Source: Spongilla lacustris
Taxonomy: Eukaryota; Porifera; Demospongiae; Spongillida; Spongillidae
Assembly: GCA_949361645.1 (NCBI GenBank)
Contig: OX442420.1
Span: 3,269,882-3,333,881, forward strand
DNA: 64,000 nucleotides
Direction: 5' to 3'
The notes beneath the pieces were generated by a model. It did not search any database. It saw only the letters and a program-made list of their open reading frames with translations, and was not told the origin of the DNA. Position numbers and translations under genes: made by a program. Below, piece by piece: positions 32,927 through 43,653 of this stretch (the first letter of the stretch is position 1; every line of letters begins with the position of its first letter).

Positions 32927-33554
32927 ATGGTGACTCAAGTGTTAGTAACTACTTATCGAGATGAAGATACTGCTATTGAAGTAAAATTTACTGGTGGACT
33001 GACGGAATTATTGGGCGCCATTCAGTCAGCATTTCCAGACATTGATAAGGATAAGTGGAAGACTAGTTTTTTACAAATCTGGTGTGACACATTCAAAGCC
33101 TTTGTACGCTATGGCAATGAGGAGGACAATCCCATTAAAAGTGGACAAAAGTTCAATGTAGTTTTTTCATCTGAAGGTGAGCCATGACTGTCTCTCTCTC
33201 CCTCTCCCTCACTCTCCTCTCTCTCTCTCCCTCTCTCTCCCCCTCTCTCTCTCTCCTCACTCTGTCTTTTCCCCTCCCCCTCCCTTCCCTCTCCTTCCCC
33301 TCTTTCTCCCTCTCCCTCCCCTCTTTCTCCCTCTCCCTCTCCCTCCCCCTCCCTCTCCCCCACCCTCTCCCCCTCTTTCTCCCTCCCCCTCCTCCCCCTC
33401 TTTCTCCCTCCCCCTCCTCCCTCTCTTTCTCACTGTGCTTTCCCCTTGGTGTCATAGTATAAAACCCTGTAACTCAGTAGTCATCAATATCCCATACTCC
33501 CTTACCCTCCAATTCTAGAATGCGTGGCAAGGCGACGAACTACTTCAGCACCAG
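32927..33554 (+). CDS. First exons of an unrecognised gene
   Basis: Exon 1 (32927-33174) starts at an ATG after GTTTCTTCTGAA and encodes about 83 residues (for example EVKFTGGLTELLGAIQSAFP and KSGQKFNVVFSSEG), ending at a good donor GTGAGC in phase 1. A fitting phase-1 exon 2 follows at 33519-33554 (ECVARRRTTSAP) with acceptor AATTCTAG and donor GTATGT. The short alternating strand/helix composition recalls a ubiquitin-like or PB1-like fold, but this is only an impression. No later exon was identified before the hAT element at 34042. Confidence 0.5.
33187..33434. repeat. CT-rich simple repeat in intron 1
   Basis: About 250 bp of TCTCTC and CCCTCTTTCTCCCTC blocks beginning a few bases after the donor of exon 1. 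Frames over it are low complexity. Confidence 0.85.
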
Positions 33555-33599
33555 GTATGTTTCTGAGCCATATGTATAGTGCATTTTATATTGCAGTTG

Positions 33600-33624
33600 G
33601 GGGGGGGGGGGGGGGGGGGGGGGG
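33600..33624. repeat. Poly-G run
   Basis: About 25 consecutive G flanked by GCAGTT and TAAGGACCCC. Confidence 0.85.
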
Positions 33625-34041
33625 TAAGGACCCCTACCCTTGGCCTGACCAGTAATGAATAATTAAATAAGTATCATGTAATATCAAGCGTTCGTGAATT
33701 GATGAGCATCACGCGAGGTAGCATCCCAGCCAAAGTAAGGAGAGATAGAACAAATTATTTAGGTGGAAATTGATTCTTTAAACGTATGCAATGAATTGCG
33801 TCACCTGGATTAGTACCTGAGCCAAATCTTTGAAGATCTTTTCTTTTTTGTCCTAATACAGATTGATCAACTTCCATTGCTTGCCTCTGCAATTCAATTT
33901 TAGTAAAAGCTGCTTTCATTGGGAAGTTTTGACATTTAGGCTTGCTATTTCTTGACCTTCAGCAGCCTAGTGCTCCTTTTGTAGCAGTGTTTTGCTCAAA
34001 TTGTCTGAAATTCTCAACACCATTTTCACCAATTCTATACC

Positions 34042-36874
34042 CAGGGTTCGTACGGGTCAGGGAAAGTCATTGAAAGGTGGAATATCAGGGAAAACGATAT
34101 TTGTTACTGGAAAGTCAGGGATAGTCAGGAAAAATCTATATAAGTCAGGGAAAAGTGCGCGAAAATGAACTAGCATAAAACTGAATGGCACGCGAACACA
34201 ATCAACTGCACTTGCCTGCTCCGTACGAGTATATACGCACACGTACGTGACTATATCGATAACGCGCGTATTAATTAGAGTCACGATTTTTTACCACATG
34301 GTGTAATAACTCCTTTACAAGTGCAATACCTGAACCGTCAACGTGAACATTACTGCGTTATCAGTCGATAGCTATGCCGAAAACTTCAAAGAAGACATAC
34401 TTTGATGAGTTATGGCAGAATGATGAAAAATTTGGACTGTGGTTACAACAGGTTCCGAACGACCGTACATGTTTTAGGTGCAAGCTTTGCTCGAAGGTCT
34501 TGAAGGTGTCCTACATGGGCATAGAAGCCATCAAGAGCCACAAATCAAATTCAAAGCATCGTGGTTTACTCGCCACTGCACCAATTCAATGTTTTCTTCA
34601 GCCCTCGCTATTGTCGATAGCACCAGCAGGTGAGCCACAATCACACACTTTAAGTTCTAGTACAGATTTGTCAATTACTGCAACGTCCGCAGCAAGCAAC
34701 CTTGGCGTTTTTAACGATGATACGTGTACACGTGCTCAGATTTTATGGGTGCTCAAAATTATTGCGAGTAATTACTCAAGAGTGTGTACCATTGCTGTTG
34801 CAAGCAATGTTCCCAGACAGTGAAGTTGCGAATAATTTTTTGTGTTCAGAATCTAAGGCCAGATACATGGCCACTTTCGGGTTGGCACCTTACCTGTTAG
34901 ATGTACTGATGGATAAGGTTAAAGATGACTGTTTTTGATGAATTTTTGAATACGAAAGTGCAAAAAAAGCAGTTAGATATCTACCTTCGCTTTTGGAATG
35001 GGAATGAAGTCCAAAGCAGATATTTTACATCCATTTTTATGGGCCATGCTAGGGCTGTAGATATTGAGGAAGACCTGAAAAAAGCTATAGAATCCCTGCA
35101 AAAGGCAAACCTTCTCCAGCTAAGCATGGATGTGCCTAATGTTAATTGGAAAGTATTTGAGGACCTTTAGAGTGAAATTCAGTTAGAGAATGGAAAAAAT
35201 CTTCTAAATGTTGGTTCATATGGGCTGCATGTCATACATGGAGCATTTAGAAGTGCTATGTCAGAGACTGGGTGGGACATAGAAACTCTTCTGACAAGTG
35301 CATATCGCCTGTTCAAAGATTCTCCTGCAAGGAGAGAGGACTTCTCCAGTATATCAACAAATCATTTATTTCCTTTGAAGTTTGTAGTTCATAGGTGGGT
35401 TGAAAATGTTAGTGTACTGGAAAGATTTATGGAGGTCCTTCCTGACTTGAGGAAGTATACCCTTTTTGTGATGGAGAAGAAATTTTCAGACCCTCATACT
35501 AAGTCTTTTGACACTGTAAAAAGTGGATGCCAAGATCTCCTTGCAGAAGCAAAGTTACATTTTGCTTTAACTTTAGCAAAGCAAGTAAAACCATTTTTGA
35601 CTAAGTACCAAAGCGATAGTCCATTACTGCCATTCTTAGTTTCAGATTTGCTGGAAATGCTCAAAAGCATCATTTCAAGGTTCCTCACAGTAGAGTTTGC
35701 TGCACAACTTAAAACATGTACGCAACTCAGCAAAGTAGATTTGCGAGATCGGGGCCATCATAAGCAGGTAGATCTAGGATTTGCTGCAGAGATGTACTTA
35801 CAGAGTGCTGAGTTCAGGAAGATGAAGGTTAGTGAGAAGGATGTTTTGGGTATAAGGATATCGGCAAAGGCAGCACTTATTGCATTCACTGAAAAAGTAT
35901 TGGAAAAATCACCAATGCACTATCCACTTGCTCGTAGTGTATCATGCCTTGATCCTCGTTTCATTGCTGAGTCACCCAATGCATGTAAGACCCTGTTAAC
36001 AAGAATGTTGAAAAGTCTAGTCGATGCTAAAAGGCTACTAGCAAGTGTATGCGATGAAATTTTACAAGAGTTTGAACACTTCATGCAGTCAGTTGTGACT
36101 AGTGAATTGCTTCAATTCAAGCCTGGACAAGATAGGCTAGATATTTTCTTGCATGATAAAATGTGTACTCCTTATCCAAGGCTGTGGATGGCTGTTAAAA
36201 TGGCTCTACTACTTTCACATGGGCAAGCCACAATAGAAAGGGGGTTTTCTGTTAACAAGGAGGTTATTGTTGAAAACCAACAAACCAAGAGTCTTATAGC
36301 TAGACGGTTGAACAGGCTGGTGGAATTTTACAGGTGAACATCACTAAACAGATGATGATTTCTGTTAGGAGTGCAAGATCTAGATATCACCAGTATTTGG
36401 CAGACATAAAGGAAGGTCAAGTAAAAGAACGTGCACAGATGAAACGTAAAGCTGAACTTGAAGCAATTGAAGAACTAAGGATGAAAACAAAAAGATTGAA
36501 ATCAGACATCGATGCTCTCCATGTGGGTGTTAAGAAGTATGCTGACAAGTGTGAAACAACTGGTGATCTCACTTACATTGCTAATTCAAACAGAAGAACA
36601 GCTGATGAAAAGGAAGAAGAGCTGAAGAAGGTGAATGAAGAGCTAGATGCAAAGATTGAGAAATACAAACAATGAATATACTATACCTCTCCGGGCTAAC
36701 ACTTCTTGTTCAATTACTGATTCTGTGCATGCTGTGTAATATGGTATAAGTGGAAGTTTTGTTTCAGTTTGTAATGTTATAGTTTAAGACAAGTCAGGGA
36801 AAATAAATATTGCATGGCATGAAAAGTCATGGAAAGTCAGGGAAAATGATATATTGAAACCAGTATGAACCATG
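34042..36874 (+). mobile_element. hAT transposon, nearly complete, inactive
   Basis: The left terminus is CAGGGTTCGTACGGGT and the right terminus, reversed, is CATGGTTCATACTGGT. Subterminal GTCAGGGAAA and GTCATGGAAAG repeats occur at both ends. TATACC precedes the left end and follows the right end, fitting most of an 8-bp hAT target duplication. Inside is a BED-finger transposase with several breaks. Confidence 0.8.
34374..36675 (+). pseudogene. hAT transposase with BED zinc finger, broken
   Basis: The start reads MPKTSKKTYFDELWQNDEKF with the BED finger CFRCKLCSKVL...IKSHKSNSKH. The match then changes frame near 34780 (MFPDSEVANNF, FGLAPYLLDVL) and near 34930 (DEFLNTKVQKKQLD, FMGHARAVDIEED). 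A TAG at 35168-35170 interrupts it, the main body runs 35258-36337 with HGQATIERGFSVNKE (hAT dimerisation block), and a last frame change near 36330 leads to a Lys/Glu-rich coiled tail ending at 36675. The normal product would be a DNA-cutting transposase. With three frame changes and one stop it cannot make one. Confidence 0.85.
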
Positions 36875-37635
36875 TATACCAAAAATGAAATCGAAATTGC
36901 AATACAATCCCACGTTGCATGCAACACACTTTATGCTGGTTAATACTTCTGTGTGAACTGTCCATTGGGGTCAGACATAAAACACAGGTACCAGGTGACA
37001 ATTTATCTTTCAACTTTTGAAATATTGCTTCACTTTGAGGTGAATACTTAATGAACTTAGTGATTTTGTAAGCTGTATTCATTTCAGTAATTTTGAACCT
37101 TTGATAGTGCCAAAACAGCCTGGTTCAATGCATGGCCATAGCACTGAGTGTATATGGTTGGTTCCTATTTGCATTGCTAAATAGCTACTCCACGCCTGAT
37201 CCTCGCCCTGCTATAGGCAGTTACAAATTCAATCAAACCAAGGTGTCCTTTATGACAGAAACAACAATGTCCAACGTAATTGACTTATATACCAATCAAT
37301 TTCAAAGTTAGAATCAGTGACCTGCTCTTTGGATTTATCAGTCATTTCATCCAACATGCTGTTATGAAATGAGGACTTATGGAGGCAAAGTCTATATAGC
37401 TCTAAGCACGGTACAAGACTATGCATACAAAAGTATTGTTTTTCTATACATAAAAAAGCAGCTGGGGCGCTTTGCCCCCTCCCCCTACTATGAAGGGAGG
37501 CAGCACACACTCTTATGGTATGAATATACTTTATAATCCCACCCTCTCCCAAAATCCTGGGTCTACCACTTTTCAAATGAAGTTTTGCTATCTTTAGGAT
37601 AAGACTTAAGAGATGAAACGACATTTTCCATGAAA
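36875..37635. other. Intergenic, no gene recognised
   Basis: The frame at 37250-37642 has no known domain. AAAATCCTGGGTCTACCACT near 37550 resembles a decayed transposon terminus. Confidence 0.4.
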
Positions 37636-37639
37636 ATTG

Positions 37640-38436
37640 CACCTTAGATATATAGAAAATACATTACGCTGAATCGCTATGACTAAAACCTATCAATGTG
37701 CTATTTTCAACACTTCATAATACACCAATTCTCTATACAAAACTATTTTAGTGTCTTGCACATGCACAGTACTGATAATAAGTAGTCTGATACCATTGGA
37801 GGTCAAACCGCCACTAAATCTTTGGATAGGTGCATTCAAATCACTTCACATTCTCGGTGTGTACGTAGAGGGGTCTTGTCACTATTGAATTCTTCTGTTC
37901 ATTCAATTTTACTCTATCCATTATGGCTGTGCAAAGTAATTGTTGCTTGATTTACGCCATTATTGCATGCAACTAGCATCCATTCTCCCAATCTACAATA
38001 AATTTGGATAACTTCTTTGTCCTGCTCATTCTCTGCCTTAAACTTAAGCTCTCAATGGTTTAGGCAAGTCAATGTATGGGATGTGGGTGCCTAAATCATT
38101 GGTGCAAATCAAGGTGATAACTGTGCATGCACTTTGCACAGCTATATCTCTGTAATGGATGAAGTAAAATGAACATAACACAACAGACACAACAGGACCC
38201 TTCTATATGTGTACTGAATTTGAATCAATTTGAAAGCTTCTGGTGGTTAGGAACTAGCGTCGGTACCTCACATGCCCAAGATACCAAAGTTTATTTTCAA
38301 ATATAGCAATGGTGTGGTATGATGTGTTAAAAATAGGAATTGGATAGCATTAATATTTCGGAAGATATATTGATGCTGTATATATGTAAATCCACAAGGC
38401 CCATTTTCTCGTGCAACGTTCCATTTATATATATAT
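37640..38436. mobile_element. Old diverged copy of the 0.8-kb foldback family
   Basis: The left half (TTTTCAACACTTCATAAT, GTCTTGCACATGCAC) matches the arms of the elements to its right with many substitutions. The right half holds the reversed arm (GAATTTGAATCAATTTGA, GGTATGATGTGTTAAAAATA). Confidence 0.6.
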
Positions 38437-39252
38437 GGGACAGTTTCCGCGAAAATGTCACCCTTTTATAACATTATAGTGTTATAAAAATGCTTCTTGT
38501 TTGAATCGATATATCTTTTGAACGCTAAACGCTATCGACTTCTTTTTTTCAATACTTCATACTACACCATTTCTATATGAATAATTACTTTTTGGAGTCT
38601 TACACTTGCTCCACACCAATATTGCAACGTTCGATACCCGACCGGGTTCAAACCCCCTATAACTTTAGGTAGGAGTAATCAAATCGCTTCAAATTCGGTT
38701 TATAAGTACAAAGGTCCTATACCTATCGATTTGTTCTGTTCGTTAATTTTTATACCATCCGTTACAGAGATACATTTGAACAAAGTACGTCCACTTTTCC
38801 CGCTCGATTCGCGCCAATGATTTTGGCAAATCGCGTCCCGCTCAGTGTATGGGAGGCGGGGATTATAACATTGGCGCGTATCAAGCGGGAAAAAGTGCAC
38901 GTAGTTTGTTCAACTGTATCTCCGTAACGGATGGCATAAAAATTAGCGAACAGTACAAATCGATAGGTACAGGACCTCTGTACCTACAAACCGAATTTGA
39001 AGCGATTTGATAACTCCTACCTAAAGTTATGGCGGGTTTAAACTCGGTCGGGTATCGAACGTTGCGATGCTAGCGTGGAGCAAGTGCAAGACTTCAAAAT
39101 GCAATTTGTCATAGAGAAATAGTGTAGTATGAACTGTTGAAAATAGAAAGTCGTTAGCGTGTAGCGCTCGGAAGATATAGCCATTCAAACAAGAAGCATT
39201 TTTATAACCTTATAATGTTATAAAAGGGTGACATTTTCGCGGAAACTGTCCC
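38437..39252. mobile_element. Palindromic foldback element B, 816 bp
   Basis: It starts GGGACAGTTTCCGCG and ends with the complement. The arms of about 380 bp carry AAATTCGGTTTATA, CGATTTGTTCTGTTCG and TTTTCCCGCTCGATTCGCGC. The centre is about 50 bp with GTATGGGAGGCGGGGAT. A (TA)n tract lies on both sides. Confidence 0.85.
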
Positions 39253-39264
39253 ATATATATATAT

Positions 39265-40076
39265 GGGAGAAAAGGGACCTAGCGTGTATTATAAAAAAGT
39301 ATAATAAAAATGCATTACGTTTGATTTGCTATAACTTCCGAACAGTTAACGCTATCAACTTCCTATTTTCAACACTTCATACTGCACCATTTCTCTATGG
39401 TAAAATACATTTTGGAGTCTTGCACTTGCTCCGTGTCAGTATTGCAACGTTCGATACCCCACTGGGTTCAAACCCGCCATAACTTTCGGTAGGAGTAATC
39501 AACTCGCTTCAAATTCGGTTTATAGGTAGAGAGGTCCTATACATATCGATTTGTTCTGTTCGTTAATTTTTATGCCATCCGTTACGGAGATACAGTTGAA
39601 CAAACTACGTGCACGTTTTCCCGCTTGATTCGCGCCAATGTTATAATCCCCGCCTCCCCATACATTGAGCGGAACGCAATTTGCCCAAATCATTGGCGCG
39701 AATCGAGCGCGAAAATGGGCACGTAGTTTGTTCAACTGTATCTCCGTAACGGATGGCATAAAAATTAACGAACAGAACAAATCGATAGGTATAGGACCTA
39801 TCTACCTACAAACCGAATTTGAAGCGAATTGATTACTCCTACCGAAAGTTATGGCGGGTTTGAACCTAGTGGGGTATCGGACGTTGCAATACTGACACGG
39901 AGCAAGTGCAAGACGCCAAAATGTATTTTACCATAGAGAAATGGTGCAGTATGAAGTGTTGAAAATAGGAAGTTGATAGCGTTAACTGTTCGGAAGTTAT
40001 AGCAAATCAAACGTAATGCATTTTTATTATACTTTTTTATAATACACGCTAGGTCCCTTTTCTCGTAAACTTTCCC
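39265..40076. mobile_element. Palindromic foldback element C, 812 bp
   Basis: It starts GGGAGAAAAGGGACC and ends GGTCCC...AAACTTTCCC. The arms match B and D except near the tips, where TAGCGTGTATTATAAAAAAG marks a subtype shared with the half copy at 45318-45695. Its central spacer is inverted relative to B and D. It is separated from B by 12 bp and from D by 8 bp of pure AT. Confidence 0.85.
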
Positions 40077-40084
40077 ATATATAT

Positions 40085-40899
40085 GGGACAGTTCACACGA
40101 AAATAACTCGCTTTTATATTTATAATGTTATAAAATTTTCTTATGTTTGAATCACTATAACTTCCCAACGGTTTAGGCTATCTACTTTGTATTTACAACA
40201 CTTCATACCACACCATTTATCTATGGTGAAATACATTTTGGTGTCTTGCACGTGCTTCGTACCAGTACTGCAACGTTTTATACCCCACCGGATTCAAACC
40301 TGCCATAACTTTCTGTAGGAGTAATCAAATCGCTTCAAATTCGGTTTGTAGGTAGAGCGATCCTGTACCTATCGATTTGTTCTGTTCGTTAATTTTTATA
40401 CCATCCGTTACTTAGATACATTTGAACAAAGTACATCCACTTTTCCCGCTCGATTCGCGCCAATGATTTTGGCAAACCGCGTCCCGCTCAATGTATGGGA
40501 GGCGGGGATGATAACATTGGCGCATATCAAGCGGGAAAAAGTGCACGTAGTTTGTTCAACTGTATCTCCGTAACGGATGGCATAAAAATTAACGAACAGT
40601 ACAAATCGATAGGTACAGGACCTCTGTACCTACAAACCGAATTTGAAGCGATTTGATTACTCCTACAGAAAGTTATGGCGGGTTTGAACCCGGTGGGGTA
40701 TAAAACGTTGCAGTACTCATACGGAGCACGTGCAAGACACCAAAATGTATTTTACCATAGAAAAATGGCGTGGTATGAAATGTTGTAAATACGAAGTAGA
40801 TAGCCTAAACCGTTGGGAAGTTATAGCGATTCAAACATAAGGAAATTTTATAACATTATAAATATAAAAGCGAGTTATCATTTTCGCGTGAACTGTCCC
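40085..40899. mobile_element. Palindromic foldback element D, 815 bp
   Basis: It starts GGGACAGTTCACACG and ends with CGTGTGAACTGTCCC-like sequence (CGCGTGAACTGTCCC), then (TA)n. The arms and spacer have the same layout as element B. Confidence 0.85.
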
Positions 40900-40934
40900 A
40901 TATATATATATCGAGAGTTACGGCAGTAACTCTC

Positions 40935-41210
40935 ATATACATGTAGGATTTGTGCCGTATTATGAATATCATTAAAAAACGCGTCCCGCGTATAACTCAC
41001 GAACCAAGAAACGGATAGTGTAGCTCTTTTTGCTATCGATTCACAATGGAAAGACGATCATTTTCATGTTTTGTTCAAGTCGCTAGACCGTTTACTTTAA
41101 GAGAACAAAGAAGGTCGTAGTTCTCGTTCCCAGGCCTTGATTTGTCCATAGTCATCTTTATGGGTGAGTATAACTCGAGATAGGAAAGGTTTTAAAGAGC
41201 GCCAGTTACA
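40935..41210 (+). mobile_element. 5' fragment of the 1.2-kb element family
   Basis: TAGGATTTGTGCCGTATTAT, GCGTATAACTCACGAACC and TTTATGGGTGAGTATAACTC match 26747-27010 closely. The match ends before AGTGAGTGTGGG. Confidence 0.75.
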
Positions 41211-42353
41211 CCAAAAATAGTGAGTGTGGGATGGCCTTGCACGTTTGCTCCTGGATCTCGGATACAACGTGTAGTAAAGGATATGTAGTGAGAGACAGGG
41301 CCGTGGGGGCTAGCCCCATATGTGGGGGATGCTAAGTGTGGGCTAATGGTTCCATGGGTAGTGGGAGCATGTGTGACTCCAGCTGATGGCTCCCCTAATA
41401 TTGTTGGAGGTGCCGAATTCGTATTGCAGAACAGTGTGAGTGCTGGAATCTCCACCGGTATGCATCATTATGGGGGCCCCAAATGACCCTGCAGGGGGTT
41501 TTAGCAGTTGGTGGCTCCCTCGCTGGCAGTCTGATGACTCCATCTCTGTAATTGCTCCACTGGTGCTAACTGGACTTGTAGTGTTGGGCTATTACATTCA
41601 CTTGCATTAATAATCCTGCCGCTTGCAGTGAGGGAGCTGACCCCTGCATGGGCCATTAACTCAACATGCAGTGAAAGACAGATAGTGGGCAGGAGTGTCA
41701 TGGGGGTGGGTCCCAGTGTGTGGGGTAGTTGCAGTGAGGGCTAATGGTTCCACTGGTAGGGTGGGTGTACGTACAGTACATGTAGTTCATGGCTTCCTCT
41801 GAAATTTGGGGAGTACTTGTAGTGCGATGGCTGGCATCTCCATTGGCACATACCTATTGACCCCAGCTTATGTGGGCAGTGTAGTTCTGGTAACCCCATT
41901 TGTGAGGGAGCTGGTGGCTCTACTATTAGCAGTGTGTAGGTATTAAATGTAAGTTCACTTGTCTGTGCAGCTGTTAAGTTCACTTGCAGTTATGTTCTAA
42001 TGTGTGAGAATGGCCATGGCCCCTTGAACCTGCGCTAAATGTTCCTTGGTATGGTGTACTTGTAGTGATATGGCTGGTAATCTTGGCCGATGAAATATGC
42101 AGTGAAGAATTGGTACATGTAGTGGGAGATACTCCTGCTAAGTGAGGGCTATGGATAGCATGGGGCTCCAGTTCATGGCTCGCCTAATATTGTGGGGGGT
42201 GCCAATTGCAATTGCACTGTTGTGAGTTTCCACCAGCATGATTATTCTGGGGGCCCCAATGACCCTGGGGTGTTTGGCAGCTGGTTGCTACCTTACTGAC
42301 AGTCCGATAACCGCTGCATGGTGCTAACTGGACGTGCAGTGTGAGGCTATTAA

Positions 42354-43653
42354 TGTTTAATCTCCAGGGAAAAATCCTTATTTAAGGATGTCATTATCCT
42401 TAAATAAGGATCATCTTTTGCATTGCATACTATTGCTAACCAAGCAAATTAGATAACATAAATGCTATTGGTCTATTGTATACTGATTAGCCTCCATAAC
42501 AAACTGTAAATGATGTCAATATGATCAATGTCCATATTTTAAAACAGGGATGAAGTGGCACATCCTTATTTAAGGATTGACACCATCCTTAAATAAGGAT
42601 CACTACAGTAGAGGTTATTGACCTCAAAAACCATAGTGGTTTTAAAACTCTTGATTTTCTCTGATAGTCAGTTAACCCAGCTATACTCACAACCTGATTC
42701 GTTGAAAAAATAACTTGTGGTTAATAAGTTATGAGCATTTACATCATAACACTTCAAAATTAATATCAAGCGTTTGTACTTGTACTGATGTAGATGCTAT
42801 CTTCTGGTCAAACGCCAGCGTGGATGTATCCCTATAGCCTCGCTGAGACCAGTGCATGACCACGTGCACTACATGTGGTTGCGCTCCATTGAACACACTG
42901 AGTGTGCTTTCTATTCCTATCATTTCATGCATACAGTAGCCGGGCATGTACAATGGTGGATGGGGGGGGGGGGGGGGGGGGGGGGTTTACGGGAGATGTA
43001 GGGAGCGTTGCCAATTCTTAGGCCCAATTAATCAGACTCGAGGGGACCACGTCATTGCCTAGGCCTACTGTTGCTGCCGCCACAGATTATGGAATTACGG
43101 TCACCTAGCTACACATGTATATATAGGCCTAGTGGCCCGCCTACATGGTCTGAGGAATTACATCCGTCATTTTCCGTGGCTCTCTCGGTAACTAAGCAGG
43201 TTTGCTTAGCTATAGCTTGACACTTTCGAGCGTATGCAATCAGTACCTGTACACTCAGTGACTGGCCGCGCGCGGTACGTACAATGTACGTGAGTCGTGA
43301 GCCAGCGTATCGCCGTGGATATTGTTCCACAGATGGGTCCATCTGATTCTGACAGTCTACATTCTACTCCTTCAGCTTTCAGAAACCTGCCCTTCCTTCG
43401 ATTTGAGTTAATTGGCTCACTACTATATCGCCAACGGCAAATGGCGGCTTCGCCATAAAGAGACTGTAATACCGGTTTTTGAGCAAGTCAAACCTGTTGT
43501 AATCGCGGCAGTAACGCTAATCTGCCTTATCTTGAATGTAGTTAATCACAAATATAAAATAAAGCACCAAGTGTGCATCATTCTCTTAGAAAGTGGTCAT
43601 CATCCTTATTTAAGGATGGCCATCCTTAAATAAGGATTCCGGGAGATTAAACA
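42354..43653. mobile_element. 1.3-kb DNA element with TTAA target duplication
   Basis: TTAA flanks both ends (42350-42353 and 43654-43657). The termini are TGTTTAATCTCC and its complement. The palindrome pair ATCCTTATTTAAGGAT and ATCCTTAAATAAGGAT is present at the left end (42374-42411), 200 bp inside (42562-42600) and at the right end (43602-43637). No transposase is seen, so it is non-autonomous. A TTAA duplication suggests piggyBac- or Kolobok-type mobilisation. Confidence 0.75.
42961..42985. repeat. Poly-G run inside the TTAA element
   Basis: About 25 consecutive G between GATG and TTTACGGGAG. Confidence 0.85.

Noticed and set aside
33109..33518. Ser/Leu/Pro-rich and Glu/Arg-rich frames over the CT repeat.
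   Set aside because: Simple repeat in an intron.
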